A stretch of DNA of 44,646 bases from Zestomonas carbonaria (GCF_904061905.1 NZ_CAJFCI010000061.1:1-44646), one strand, 5' to 3'; counted from the first letter of the stretch, positions 17,154 through 28,053 are shown. Notes: generated by a model not told the origin, from the letters alone. A program made the numbers and translations.

Positions 17154-20100
17154 GTGCCCGTACTGCGTCTTCCCTCTTTGCCGGCCAGTGCCGGCAAGCA
17201 GCACTGGGGCAACCTGCCCGGTGCCGCGCAATCCCTCGCCATCGCCGAGGCCGCCAGCGCCGCCAAGCGCTTCACCCTGCTGCTCACCGCGGACAGCCAG
17301 AACGCCGAGCGCCTCGAACAGGAACTGCGCTTCTTCGCCCCCGACCTGCCGGTGCTGCATTTCCCGGACTGGGAAACCCTGCCCTACGACCTGTTCTCGC
17401 CGCACCAGGACATCATTTCCCAGCGTGTCGCCAGCCTCTACCGCCTGCCGCAACTGAGCCACGGCGTGCTGGTGGTGCCGATCACCACCGCCCTGCACCG
17501 ACTGGCGCCGACCCGCTTCCTGCTCGGTTCCAGCCTGGTGCTGGACGTCGGCCAGAAACTCGACGTCGACGAAATGCGCCTGCGCCTGGAAGCGGCCGGC
17601 TACCGCTGCGTGGACACCGTCTACGAACACGGCGAGTTCGCCGTGCGCGGCGCGCTGATCGACCTGTTCCCGATGGGCAGCGAGACGCCCTTCCGCATCG
17701 ACCTGTTCGACGACGAGATCGAGACGCTGCGCACCTTCGACCCGGAAACCCAGCGCTCGATCGACAAGGTGGAGTCGATCCGCCTGCTGCCGGCCCGCGA
17801 GTTCCCGCTGGACAAGAAGGCGGTCACCGATTTCCGGGGCCGCTTCCGCGAGCGTTTCGACGTCGACTTCCGGCGCTGTCCGATCTACCAGGACCTGGCC
17901 AGCGGCATCACCCCGGCCGGCATCGAGTACTACCTGCCGCTGTTCTTCGAGGAAACCGCCACCCTGTTCGACTACCTGCCGCAGGACACCCAGGTGTTCT
18001 CGCTGCCGGGCATCGAGCAGGCCGCCGAGCATTTCTGGACGGACGCGCGCAACCGCTACGAGGACCGCCGGGTCGATCCCGAACGTCCGCTGCTGCCGCC
18101 GTCCGACATCTTCCTGCCGGTGGAGGACTGCTTCTCCCGCCTGAAAAACTGGCCTCGCGTGGTGGTCGCCCAGGAAGACGTCGAGCCCGGCGTCGGCCGC
18201 GAGCGCTTCACCGCCCGCGCCCTGCCCGACCTGGCGATCCAGGCCAAGGCCAGCGAGCCGCTGGCGGCCTTGCGGCGGTTCATCGAGGAGTTCCCCGGCA
18301 AGGTGCTGTTCAGCGCCGAATCCGCCGGCCGCCGCGAAGTGCTGCTGGAACTGCTCGCCCGCCTCAAGCTGAAGCCGCGCGAAGTCACCGGCTGGCCGGA
18401 GTTCGTCGAAGGCGACGAACGCCTGGCGATCTGCATCGCGCCGCTGGACGAGGGCCTGCTGCTCGACGACCTGGCGCTGGTGGCGGAAAGCCCGCTGTTC
18501 GGCCAGCGCGTCATGCAGCGCCGCCGCCGCGAGAAGGGTCGCGACGCCGGCGACAACGTCATCAAGAACCTCGCCGAACTGCGCGAGGGCTCGCCGGTGG
18601 TGCACATCGACCATGGCGTCGGCCGCTACCTGGGCCTGATCACCCTGGAGATCGACGGCCAGGCCGCCGAGTTCCTCGCCCTGCAGTACGCCGACGAAGC
18701 CAAGCTCTACGTGCCGGTCGCCAGCCTGCACCTGATCGCCCGCTACACCGGCAGCGACGACGCCCTGGCGCCACTGCACCGGCTCGGCTCCGAACAGTGG
18801 CAGAAGGCCAAGCGCAAGGCCGCCGAGCAGGTTCGCGACGTCGCCGCCGAACTGCTCGACATCTACGCCCGCCGCGCCGCCCGCGAGGGCTTCGCCTTCA
18901 ACGATCCGAAGGTCGACTACGAAACCTTCAGCGCCGGCTTCCCGTTCGAGGAAACCCCGGACCAGCAGTCCGCCATCGACGCGGTACGCAACGACATGCT
19001 GGCCGGCAAGCCGATGGACCGCCTGGTGTGCGGCGACGTCGGCTTCGGCAAGACCGAGGTGGCCATGCGCGCGGCCTTCATCGCCGTGCACAGCGGCAAG
19101 CAGGTCGCCGTGCTGGTGCCCACCACCCTGCTCGCCCAGCAGCACTACAACAGCTTCCGCGATCGCTTCGCCGACTGGCCGGTGCGGGTCGAGGTGATGA
19201 GCCGCTTCAAGAGCGCCAAGGAAGTCGACGAAGCGGTGGCCAAGCTGGCCGAAGGCAAGATCGACATCGTCATCGGCACCCACAAGCTGCTGCAGGACGA
19301 CGTCAAGTTCCAGAACCTCGGCCTGGTGATCATCGACGAGGAGCACCGCTTCGGGGTGCGCCAGAAGGAACAGCTCAAGGCCCTGCGCAGCGAGGTGGAC
19401 ATCCTCACCCTCACCGCGACGCCGATCCCGCGCACGCTGAACATGGCGGTGGCGGGCATGCGCGACCTGTCGATCATCGCCACCCCGCCGGCTCGGCGGC
19501 TGTCGGTGCGTACCTTCGTGATGGAGTCCAACAAGCCGACCGTCAAGGAAGCGCTGCTGCGCGAGCTGCTGCGCGGCGGCCAGGTCTACTACCTGCACAA
19601 CGACGTGAAGACCATCGAGAAGTGCGCCGCCGACCTCGCCGAACTGGTGCCGGAAGCGCGCATCGGCATCGGCCACGGGCAGATGCGCGAACGCGATCTC
19701 GAACAGGTGATGAGCGACTTCTACCACAAGCGCTTCAACGTGCTGGTGGCCTCGACCATCATCGAGACCGGCATCGACGTGCCCAGCGCCAACACCATCC
19801 TCATCGACCGCGCCGACAAGTTCGGCCTGGCCCAGTTGCACCAGTTGCGCGGCCGGGTCGGGCGCAGCCACCACCAGGCCTACGCCTACCTGCTCACCCC
19901 GCCGCGCAAGCAGATGACCGACGACGCGCAGAAGCGCCTGGAAGCCATCGCCAACGCCCAGGACCTCGGTGCCGGCTTCGTGCTGGCCACCCATGACCTG
20001 GAGATCCGCGGCGCCGGCGAACTGCTCGGCGAAGGCCAGAGCGGACAGATCCAGGCGGTAGGCTTCACTCTCTACATGGAAATGCTCGAGCGCGCGGTCA

Positions 20101-20594
20101 AGGCCATCCAGAAAGGCGAGCAGCCGAACCTCGAACAGCCGCTGGGCGGCGGCCCGGAGATCAACCTGCGCGTGCCGGCGCTGATTCCCGAGGACTACCT
20201 GCCCGACGTGCATGCCCGGCTGATCCTCTACAAGCGCATCGCCAACGCCGCCGACGAGGAGGCGCTGAAGGAGCTGCAGGTGGAAATGATCGACCGCTTC
20301 GGCCTGCTGCCGGAGCCGACCAGGAACCTGATGCGCCTGACCCTGCTCAAGTTGCAGGCGGACAAGCTCGGCATCGACAAGGTGGACGCCGGCCCGCAAG
20401 GTGGGCGCATCGAGTTCGCCGCCAACACCAGCGTCGATCCGCTGACCCTGATCAAGCTGATCCAGGGCCAGCCGAAGCGCTACAAGTTCGAAGGCGCCAC
20501 CACCTTCAAATTCCAGGTGCCGATGGAACGCCCGGAAGAACGCTTCAATAATCTCGAGGCACTGTTCGAACGCCTCGTACCGCAATCCGCTTAA
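17154..20594 (+). CDS. mfd: Transcription-repair coupling factor Mfd
   Basis: 1146 aa. Mfd removes RNA polymerase stalled at lesions and recruits UvrA. Domains in order are: a UvrB-homology region at the N-terminus (LLTADSQNAERLEQELRFF onward), the RNA-polymerase-interaction (CarD-like) domain around 480-560 (GSPVVHIDHGVGRYLGL), RecG-like translocase lobes and the TRCF C-terminal domain. Walker A is GDVGFGKT (627-634), the DEEH box is at 728-731, and motif VI is HQLRGRVGRS. The start is GTG at 17154 with GGAG upstream; a longer in-frame reading would include the promoter. It is followed by csiV 13 bases after the stop, so an operon is likely. Confidence 0.98.
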   Translation: MPVLRLPSLPASAGKQHWGNLPGAAQSLAIAEAASAAKRFTLLLTADSQNAERLEQELRFFAPDLPVLHFPDWETLPYDLFSPHQDIISQRVASLYRLPQLSHGVLVVPITTALHRLAPTRFLLGSSLVLDVGQKLDVDEMRLRLEAAGYRCVDTVYEHGEFAVRGALIDLFPMGSETPFRIDLFDDEIETLRTFDPETQRSIDKVESIRLLPAREFPLDKKAVTDFRGRFRERFDVDFRRCPIYQDLASGITPAGIEYYLPLFFEETATLFDYLPQDTQVFSLPGIEQAAEHFWTDARNRYEDRRVDPERPLLPPSDIFLPVEDCFSRLKNWPRVVVAQEDVEPGVGRERFTARALPDLAIQAKASEPLAALRRFIEEFPGKVLFSAESAGRREVLLELLARLKLKPREVTGWPEFVEGDERLAICIAPLDEGLLLDDLALVAESPLFGQRVMQRRRREKGRDAGDNVIKNLAELREGSPVVHIDHGVGRYLGLITLEIDGQAAEFLALQYADEAKLYVPVASLHLIARYTGSDDALAPLHRLGSEQWQKAKRKAAEQVRDVAAELLDIYARRAAREGFAFNDPKVDYETFSAGFPFEETPDQQSAIDAVRNDMLAGKPMDRLVCGDVGFGKTEVAMRAAFIAVHSGKQVAVLVPTTLLAQQHYNSFRDRFADWPVRVEVMSRFKSAKEVDEAVAKLAEGKIDIVIGTHKLLQDDVKFQNLGLVIIDEEHRFGVRQKEQLKALRSEVDILTLTATPIPRTLNMAVAGMRDLSIIATPPARRLSVRTFVMESNKPTVKEALLRELLRGGQVYYLHNDVKTIEKCAADLAELVPEARIGIGHGQMRERDLEQVMSDFYHKRFNVLVASTIIETGIDVPSANTILIDRADKFGLAQLHQLRGRVGRSHHQAYAYLLTPPRKQMTDDAQKRLEAIANAQDLGAGFVLATHDLEIRGAGELLGEGQSGQIQAVGFTLYMEMLERAVKAIQKGEQPNLEQPLGGGPEINLRVPALIPEDYLPDVHARLILYKRIANAADEEALKELQVEMIDRFGLLPEPTRNLMRLTLLKLQADKLGIDKVDAGPQGGRIEFAANTSVDPLTLIKLIQGQPKRYKFEGATTFKFQVPMERPEERFNNLEALFERLVPQSA

Positions 20595-20607
20595 AGGACC
20601 GATCCAC

Positions 20608-21129
20608 ATGCGCATCTTCCGCCACCTGGCCCTGTTGCTCGCCCTGTTCGCCCCACTGGCCCTGGCCGACGGCCAATACCAGGTCGAACTGATCATCTTC
20701 CGCCAGGCCGGCGACCCGGTTCCCGCCAGCCAACCGGCACCGGACGACTGGGCCTCCGGCGCGCAGTCGATCGCCGGCAGCGAACGTGCCACCGCGCTGG
20801 ACGGCGCGGCCGCCAAGCTCAACCCGAACAATGGCTACCAGGTGCTGCTGCACAAGGCCTGGACGCAGAACCTCTCCAGCGTGCCGAGCAAGGTGGCGGT
20901 CAGCACCGGCGACCAGCAGTTCGGTCATTTCCCGGTGGAAGGCACGGTCAGCCTGTCCCAGGAGCGCGTCGCCGAAGCCAACCTCGACTTCTGGATCAAC
21001 CGCTTCGACGCCGATGGACTGCTCACCAGCAGTGAGCGCCTGAAACAGAGCGCACGACTGAAGAACGGCGAGCTGAACTACCTCGACCACTCCAACCTCG
21101 GTGTGCTGATCAAGATCGTGCCGATGTAA
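20608..21129 (+). CDS. csiV: CsiV-family periplasmic protein
   Basis: 173 aa with signal peptide MRIFRHLALLLALFAPLALA. The mature protein starts DGQYQVELIIFRQ, the CsiV/DUF2803 hallmark, and ends in a beta-rich segment (YLDHSNLGVLIKIVPM). In Vibrio cholerae CsiV is an outer-membrane lipoprotein that activates PBP1A through LpoA. This version has no lipobox, so it would be soluble in the periplasm and the role here is inferred only. AGGA precedes the ATG. Its TAA overlaps the helicase start (TAATG), coupling the two genes. Confidence 0.85.
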   Translation: MRIFRHLALLLALFAPLALADGQYQVELIIFRQAGDPVPASQPAPDDWASGAQSIAGSERATALDGAAAKLNPNNGYQVLLHKAWTQNLSSVPSKVAVSTGDQQFGHFPVEGTVSLSQERVAEANLDFWINRFDADGLLTSSERLKQSARLKNGELNYLDHSNLGVLIKIVPM

Positions 21130-23774
21130 TGAACGATTTGCCGGCATTCGTCGCGCGGCTGCACGAACTACCCTGGCGCGACGCCTTCGACGACGGCACC
21201 CTGCGCCGCGGCGAAGGCTATGCCCGCGAGGGCCGCTCGCGCTTCGTGGAAGTCCGCGACGAGCAACTGATCTTCAGTTGCCAGGGTTCCGGCAACCACA
21301 CCTACCAGCAGCGCATCCGCCTGGGCCGCCGCGGCGAACCGGTGATCGGATTCTGCACCTGCCCGGTCGGCTACAACTGCAAGCACGTGGTGGCCGCCTT
21401 GCTGGAAGCACAGCAATTCCCGCCATCCTCCGTCGCGCCGGCGCAACCCCGAACCCCGGAGCGCCGCATCGACGACCTGCAACCGCAACCGGTGCTCAGC
21501 CTGGGCACCCTCCTCTACACCCAGTACGACCCGCGCAACCGGCGCATGCAGCGCGGCCAGCAGCATCGCGCCGGGCTGGCATTCGACTATGCCGGCATCC
21601 GCGTGCACGGCAAGGCGTCCCCGGACGCCGCGATCCGCAGTGTGGAAAACGGCGAAACGCTGCGTATCGCCCGTCAGCCACAGGCCGAGCAGGCGCTGCG
21701 CAAGACCCTGCAACAGCTCGGCTTCAGCGTCGCCCTGCGGCAGAGCCAGGCGCTGCCGCAGGACTCGGCGGAAATGTTCGAGTTGCCCAGCGAGGACGCC
21801 TGGCTGCATTTCGTCCAGCAGCAACTGCCGGAACTGCGCGAACGCGGCTGGCGGATCGAGATCAGGCCGGGCTTCGTCTTCGACCTCACCCCGGTGGACA
21901 GTTGGTACGCCGATCTCGACGAGTCCCCCGAACGCGACTGGTTCGACCTGGAACTGGGCATCGTCGTCGACGGCCAGCGGGTCAGCCTGCTGCCGGTGCT
22001 CCTGCGCCTGATCCGCAACAGCCCGGAACTGCTCAGTCCGAACAACCTGGCGCGGCGCGGCGACACGGAAATGCTCCGCCTGCAACTCGACGCCCAGCGC
22101 TCCAGCGACGGCCAGCCAATGCAGGTGCTGCTGCCCTTCGGCCGCCTCAAACCGGTGCTCGCCACCCTCGGCGAACTCTACCTGCGCGACCAGCCGGCCG
22201 GCGCCAGCCTGCGTCTCTCCGCCCCGGACGCCGCGCGACTGAACAGCCTGGAAGGACTGGAACTGGACTGGCGAGGCGGCGAACGCCTGCGCGAATTCGC
22301 CCGCAAGCTGCGAGCCGGCGCGCGCACCCTGGCCAGCGCGCCCCTCGGGCTGAACGCCGAACTGCGCCCCTACCAGCTTGAAGGCCTGAGCTGGATGCAG
22401 ACCCTGCGCGAGCTGGAGGCTGGCGGCGTGCTCGGTGACGACATGGGCCTGGGCAAGACCCTCCAGAGCCTCGCCCACCTGCTCGCCGAGAAGCGTGCCG
22501 GCCGCCTGGACCGCCCGGCCCTGGTGGTGATGCCCACCAGCCTGATCCCCAACTGGCAGGACGAAGCGGCACGCTTCGCGCCCGAACTGCGCGTGCTCGC
22601 CCTGCACGGCCCGCAACGTCGCAAGGATTTCGCACGCCTGGCCGACCACGATCTTCTGCTGACCACCTATGCGCTGCTTCCGCGCGATATCGAGCATCTC
22701 AGGCAACAGCCGCTGCACGTGCTGATCCTCGACGAGGCACAGCACATCAAGAACCCGACCAGCAAGGCCGCCCAGGCCGCCCGCCTGCTCGACGCCCGCC
22801 AGCGCCTGTGCTTGACCGGTACGCCACTGGAAAACCACCTGGGCGAGCTGTGGTCGCTGTTCCATTTCCTGATGCCCGGCTGGCTCGGCGACGCCAAGCA
22901 GTTCAACCGCGACTACCGCACTCCCATCGAGAAGCGCGGCGACCCGGTCAGCCTCGCCCACCTCAACGCGCGCCTCAAGCCTTTCCTGCTGCGCCGCAAG
23001 AAGGAGGACGTAGCCAAGGAGCTGCCGGCCAAGAGCGAGATCGTCCACTGGGTGGAACTCAACGATGCCCAGCGCGACCTCTACGAAACCGTGCGCCTGG
23101 CCATGGACCGCAAGGTGCGCGAGGAAATCGAACGCAAGGGCCTGGCGCGCAGCCAGATCATCATCCTCGAAGCCCTGCTGAAACTGCGCCAGGTCTGCTG
23201 CGACCTGCGCCTGGTGCAGCACGATACGCCGCAGCGCAAGGGCGCCAGCCATTCGAGCAAGCTGGACAGTCTGCTGGAGATGCTCGACGAACTGCTCGCC
23301 GAAGGCCGTCGCGTGCTGCTGTTCTCACAGTTCACCTCGATGCTCGCGCTGATCGAGGAAGAATTGCAGCGCCGCCATCTGCCCTACGTGCAGATCACCG
23401 GCGCGACCCGCGACCGCCGCACACCGGTCAAGCGCTTCCAGGACGGCGAGGTGCCGCTGTTCCTGATCAGCCTCAAGGCCGGCGGCACCGGCCTCAACCT
23501 GACCGCCGCCGACACCGTGATCCACTACGATCCCTGGTGGAACCCGGCGGCGGAAAACCAGGCCACCGACCGCGCCTACCGCATCGGCCAGGACAAGCCG
23601 GTGTTCGTCTACAAACTGATCGCCCGTGGCACCGTGGAAGAAAAGATCCAGCAGCTACAGCAACAGAAAGCCGCCCTCGCCGCCGGCGTACTGGAAGGCA
23701 ACGAGAAGGCCGACTGGCGCCTTCAGCCGGAAGATATCGACGCGCTGTTCGCCCCGCTGCCAGGTCGCAGCTAA
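21129..23774 (+). CDS. SWIM zinc-finger SNF2/HepA-type helicase
   Basis: 881 aa. The N-terminus carries a SWIM zinc finger, Cys76-x-Cys78-x5-Cys84-x-His86 (CTCPVGYNCKH). An uncharacterised middle region (about 100-400) leads to the SNF2 ATPase: Walker A GDDMGLGKT at 436-444, DEAQH at 535-539, TGTPLENHLGELWSLFHFL, then the helicase C lobe with SLKAGGTGLNLTAAD and NPAAENQATDRAYRIGQ. These proteins translocate on double-stranded DNA and remodel DNA-protein complexes; the RNA polymerase recycler RapA is a distant relative. The ATG shares a base with the csiV stop. From memory, the PAO1 homologue lies elsewhere (near PA0799), so the position here may be lineage-specific. Confidence 0.93.
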   Translation: MNDLPAFVARLHELPWRDAFDDGTLRRGEGYAREGRSRFVEVRDEQLIFSCQGSGNHTYQQRIRLGRRGEPVIGFCTCPVGYNCKHVVAALLEAQQFPPSSVAPAQPRTPERRIDDLQPQPVLSLGTLLYTQYDPRNRRMQRGQQHRAGLAFDYAGIRVHGKASPDAAIRSVENGETLRIARQPQAEQALRKTLQQLGFSVALRQSQALPQDSAEMFELPSEDAWLHFVQQQLPELRERGWRIEIRPGFVFDLTPVDSWYADLDESPERDWFDLELGIVVDGQRVSLLPVLLRLIRNSPELLSPNNLARRGDTEMLRLQLDAQRSSDGQPMQVLLPFGRLKPVLATLGELYLRDQPAGASLRLSAPDAARLNSLEGLELDWRGGERLREFARKLRAGARTLASAPLGLNAELRPYQLEGLSWMQTLRELEAGGVLGDDMGLGKTLQSLAHLLAEKRAGRLDRPALVVMPTSLIPNWQDEAARFAPELRVLALHGPQRRKDFARLADHDLLLTTYALLPRDIEHLRQQPLHVLILDEAQHIKNPTSKAAQAARLLDARQRLCLTGTPLENHLGELWSLFHFLMPGWLGDAKQFNRDYRTPIEKRGDPVSLAHLNARLKPFLLRRKKEDVAKELPAKSEIVHWVELNDAQRDLYETVRLAMDRKVREEIERKGLARSQIIILEALLKLRQVCCDLRLVQHDTPQRKGASHSSKLDSLLEMLDELLAEGRRVLLFSQFTSMLALIEEELQRRHLPYVQITGATRDRRTPVKRFQDGEVPLFLISLKAGGTGLNLTAADTVIHYDPWWNPAAENQATDRAYRIGQDKPVFVYKLIARGTVEEKIQQLQQQKAALAAGVLEGNEKADWRLQPEDIDALFAPLPGRS

Positions 23775-23861
23775 CCCGTAAGGCGAGCTTCAAGATAGGT
23801 ATCCCATCCTGCGGTTCTGGTCGAATCGCGGGGTGGGTTGAAAGCGTGATCCCCACCCCAG

Positions 23862-23990
23862 CCCTCTCCCGGAGGGAGAGGGGGCAGGCCGTGCAGGCAG
23901 GAAGCAACCGTAGGATGAGTCGAGGAGCGCAGCGACGACACCCATCGGGCGGAGGTGATGGGTATCGCTTCGCTCGCCCCATCCTACGGT
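23862..23990. repeat. REP-like palindromes in the helicase-MTIP gap
   Basis: Two nested elements fill this convergent gap. CCCTCTCCC (23862-23870) pairs with GGGAGAGGG (23874-23882) across three bases. ACCGTAGGATG (23907-23917) pairs with CATCCTACGGT (23980-23990), enclosing CCCATC (23941-23946) with GATGGG (23957-23962). They probably stabilise or end both transcripts. No protein-coding potential is seen in 23775-24025. Confidence 0.65.
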
Positions 23991-24025
23991 CCTCGCAGGG
24001 CGCTCCGCTTCAACCCGCCACAGGC

Positions 24026-25784
<1,759 letters not shown>

Positions 25785-25799
25785 AAACGAAAGCGTCCT

Positions 25800-26324
25800 T
25801 TAAACGAGTTCGGCCATCGCCCACTGCGGGCACGGCGCTTCTTCGATGTTCACCGGGCAATGGACGGGCACCCGCGGGAAGAGTTCCAGCAGGTCGGCAT
25901 TGCGCAGACGAATGCAGCCATGGGACAGCGGCACGCCCATTGGCTCGATGTCCGGCGTGCCGTGCAGGTAGATATAGCGGCGGAAGGTGTCGACCTCACC
26001 GAGCCGGTTGCGGCCCGGCTCGCAGCCGCTGAGCCAGAGGATGCGGGTGAGGATCCAGTCACGACCGGGGAAGCGTTCGTGCAACGCCGCCGACCAGACC
26101 TCCCCGGTCCAGCGTCGTCCACGCAGCACCGCCCCTTCCGGCAGCCCCTCGCCGATCTTCGCGCGTACCTGGTGGCGTCCGCGCGGGGTGCAACCGGAGC
26201 CATTGCGCTCACCGGCGCCGTTCAGGGCAGTGGAAACCGGCAGGCGCACGGCCAGCCGCCCATCGACGAAGCCGTACAGGCATTGGTCGGCCAGGGAAAC
26301 GTGCAGGAGATCGAGAGTACGCAT
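25800..26324 (-). CDS. L,D-transpeptidase (YkuD family), no signal peptide
   Basis: 174 aa composed almost wholly of a YkuD catalytic domain. The active-site motif is His121 ... SHGCIRL (134-140), with nucleophile Cys137 and His135. Family members make 3-3 peptidoglycan cross-links or attach proteins to the wall and normally act in the periplasm. The N-terminus (MRTLDLLHVSLADQCLYGF) has no signal peptide and already begins the YkuD fold, so export is unexplained and recycling-linked cytoplasmic activity is conceivable. It lies 15 bases before nagZ on the same strand, suggesting co-transcription. No alternative upstream start is convincing. Confidence 0.88.
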   Translation of the reverse strand: MRTLDLLHVSLADQCLYGFVDGRLAVRLPVSTALNGAGERNGSGCTPRGRHQVRAKIGEGLPEGAVLRGRRWTGEVWSAALHERFPGRDWILTRILWLSGCEPGRNRLGEVDTFRRYIYLHGTPDIEPMGVPLSHGCIRLRNADLLELFPRVPVHCPVNIEEAPCPQWAMAELV

Positions 26325-26490
26325 GGGCGGCTAGCTTAGCAGGCTGGCGAGAAAGGTAGCGAGCGCAGGCGAGCCCGGGTGCAATCCGCCGGGATGCGGA
26401 ATTCACGGACCGCAGGTGGCTAGTCCGGAGCGACTTCGACACAACCCGGCCAAGCGGAACGGCCTTCCGCTGGCCGGCCATTTAGGGGGA

Positions 26491-27198
26491 TCAGACCTTG
26501 GCGGGCGCTGCCGAAGACTTGGTGCGCGGCTTGAGCTGCGCATTGAGCAGCGCCTCGTCGTTGACCGCACTCTCCGCACGCATGGCGGCGGCGAGGAACG
26601 GCACCATGAGGCGCATGACCTGCTCGATGGAAGTGCTGACGCCGAAATCGTTCTCGGCGATGGCGCGCAGCGCCTTGATTCCCGACATGCTGAACGCCGC
26701 GGTGCCCAGCATGAAGTGGATGCGCCAGAACAGCTCGATCGGCGGGATACGAGGCGCGGCTTCCTGCACCAGTACCATGTAGCGGCGGAACACCTTGCCG
26801 TAGACATCCTCGAGGTAACGGCGCAGGTGGCCCTGGCTCTGGCTGAAAGCCAGCCCCAACAGGCGCATGAAGATCGACAGGTCATTGCCGCTGCGCGGCT
26901 TCACTGCCAGCGCTTGCTCGACGAGGATTTCCAGCAGCTCTTCCAGGCTGGCCTTGTTCTCGGGCTTGGCCTGGCGGCGGTCCAGCTCGCGCTCGAGGCT
27001 GGTGCAGAACGGCCCGAGGAAGCGCGAGAACACCGCCTGGATCAGCGCCTTCTTGGAGCCGAAGTGGTAGTTCACCGCCGCCAGATTGACCCCGGCCTTG
27101 CTGGTGATCAGACGCAGCGAGGTTTCAGCGAAACCTTTCTCCGCGAACAACTGTTCCGCTGCATCGAGAATCCGCTCGACGGTCTCTGACTGGGCCAT
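26491..27198 (-). CDS. psrA: TetR-family fatty-acid sensor PsrA
   Basis: 235 aa. The N-terminal TetR helix-turn-helix (ERILDAAEQLFAEKGFAETSLRLITSKAGVNLAAVNYHFGSK) is followed by a ligand domain closely matching P. aeruginosa PsrA. PsrA represses fadBA and itself, is released by long-chain fatty acyl ligands such as oleate, and activates rpoS. I chose ATG at 27198; a GTG four codons upstream is possible. A palindrome fitting the PsrA consensus lies 17 bases upstream, consistent with autoregulation. The gene is divergent from lexA. The 166-base gap behind it (26325-26490) shows no element. Confidence 0.97.
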   Translation of the reverse strand: MAQSETVERILDAAEQLFAEKGFAETSLRLITSKAGVNLAAVNYHFGSKKALIQAVFSRFLGPFCTSLERELDRRQAKPENKASLEELLEILVEQALAVKPRSGNDLSIFMRLLGLAFSQSQGHLRRYLEDVYGKVFRRYMVLVQEAAPRIPPIELFWRIHFMLGTAAFSMSGIKALRAIAENDFGVSTSIEQVMRLMVPFLAAAMRAESAVNDEALLNAQLKPRTKSSAAPAKV

Positions 27199-27214
27199 GA
27201 CAACTCGCACCTAA

Positions 27215-27228
27215 CAAACACTTGTTTG
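27215..27228. promoter_or_regulatory. PsrA operator (autoregulatory)
   Basis: CAAACACTTGTTTG is a palindrome with half-sites CAAAC and GTTTG four bases apart. It fits the PsrA consensus (C/G)AAAC-N2-4-GTTT(G/C) and sits in the psrA 5' region. A second, looser GAAAC...GTTTC repeat with nine bases between half-sites follows at 27228-27246. Confidence 0.8.
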
Positions 27229-27370
27229 AAACATACGTATTGTTTCGCAACATTGTCAAGCAGAGCCCGAGGACTTTCGCTTGGAGAATACTAAAGCCAA
27301 GACGCCGGTCGCTCCCTATAAGTAACAAGCCGCGACCGGGAGCAATGAGCCATGACGTGCGGAAGGGGGA

Positions 27371-27398
27371 TTGCCAAGCCGGATTCACTGTATATAAT
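27371..27398 (+). promoter_or_regulatory. lexA promoter
   Basis: TTGCCA (27371-27376) and TATAAT (27393-27398) are separated by 16 bases. The -10 lies inside the first SOS box, so LexA binding would block RNA polymerase directly. Confidence 0.8.
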
Positions 27399-27403
27399 CC
27401 CAG
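27388..27403 (+). promoter_or_regulatory. LexA SOS box 1
   Basis: CTGTATATAATCCCAG fits the gammaproteobacterial LexA consensus CTG-N10-CAG and overlaps the -10 element of the lexA promoter. Confidence 0.92.
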
Positions 27404-27406
27404 TCA

Positions 27407-27422
27407 CTGTATAAAAAAACAG
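27407..27422 (+). promoter_or_regulatory. LexA SOS box 2
   Basis: CTGTATAAAAAAACAG is a second CTG-N10-CAG box. Its centre lies 19 bases from that of box 1, and it ends nine bases before the lexA ATG, giving tandem autorepression. Confidence 0.92.
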
Positions 27423-27431
27423 AGTCCAGCC

Positions 27432-28043
27432 ATGCTGAAACTGACGCCGCGACAAGCCGAGATCCTCGCCTTCATCAAGCGTTGCCTGGAAGACAACGGC
27501 TATCCACCCACACGTGCCGAAATCGCCCAGGAACTTGGCTTCAAATCCCCCAACGCCGCCGAAGAGCATCTCAAGGCCCTGGCCCGCAAGGGCGCCATCG
27601 AGATGACCCCGGGGGCCTCCCGTGGCATCCGCATCCCCGGCTTCGAACCGGGCAATGGCGAAGATGAAGGCATTCCGGTCATCGGCCGGGTAGCCGCCGG
27701 CGCACCGATCCTCGCACAGGCGAACGTCGAGGAATCGTGCCGGATCAACCCCGACTTCTTCCATCCCCCGGCCGACTTCCTGCTGCGGGTACGCGGCATG
27801 AGCATGAAGGACATCGGCATCCTCGACGGCGACCTGCTCGCCGTGCACAGCACCCGTGAAGCCCGCAATGGCCAGGTGGTGGTGGCCCGCCTGGACGACG
27901 AGGTCACGGTGAAACGGTTCAAACGCGAAGGCGACAAGGTCTGGCTGATTGCCGAGAACTCCGAGTTCGCGCCCATAGAAGTGGATCTGGAAACCCAGAA
28001 CCTCGTGATCGAAGGTTTGAGTGTCGGCGTCATCCGCCGCTAA
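27432..28043 (+). CDS. lexA: SOS repressor LexA
   Basis: 203 aa. The N-terminal winged helix ([19 protein letters not shown]...[11 protein letters not shown]) binds SOS boxes. The C-terminal S24 domain cuts itself at Ala89-Gly90 (RVAAGAP) when RecA filaments form; the catalytic pair is Ser124 (GMSMKD) and Lys161 (VTVKRF). Start choice: the ATG at 27432 follows the two LexA boxes and matches the family N-terminus. It forms an operon with sulA, 10 bases downstream, whose Shine-Dalgarno overlaps the lexA stop. Confidence 0.98.
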   Translation: MLKLTPRQAEILAFIKRCLEDNGYPPTRAEIAQELGFKSPNAAEEHLKALARKGAIEMTPGASRGIRIPGFEPGNGEDEGIPVIGRVAAGAPILAQANVEESCRINPDFFHPPADFLLRVRGMSMKDIGILDGDLLAVHSTREARNGQVVVARLDDEVTVKRFKREGDKVWLIAENSEFAPIEVDLETQNLVIEGLSVGVIRR

Positions 28044-28053
28044 AGGAGTTCCC

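Noticed and set aside
17037..20831. Very long open frame (1264 codons) on the minus strand opposite mfd
   Set aside because: Mfd is fully supported by domains on the plus strand. The opposite frame is an artefact of high GC third positions and reads as low-complexity His/Gln/Gly-rich sequence with no domain.
23775..24025. CRISPR-like array in the gap after the helicase
   Set aside because: The repeats are palindromic pairs, not regularly spaced direct repeats.
27228..27246. GAAACATACGTATTGTTTC as a second PsrA operator
   Set aside because: The half-sites are right, but the nine-base gap is wider than the consensus. It was noted beside the better palindrome rather than called separately.
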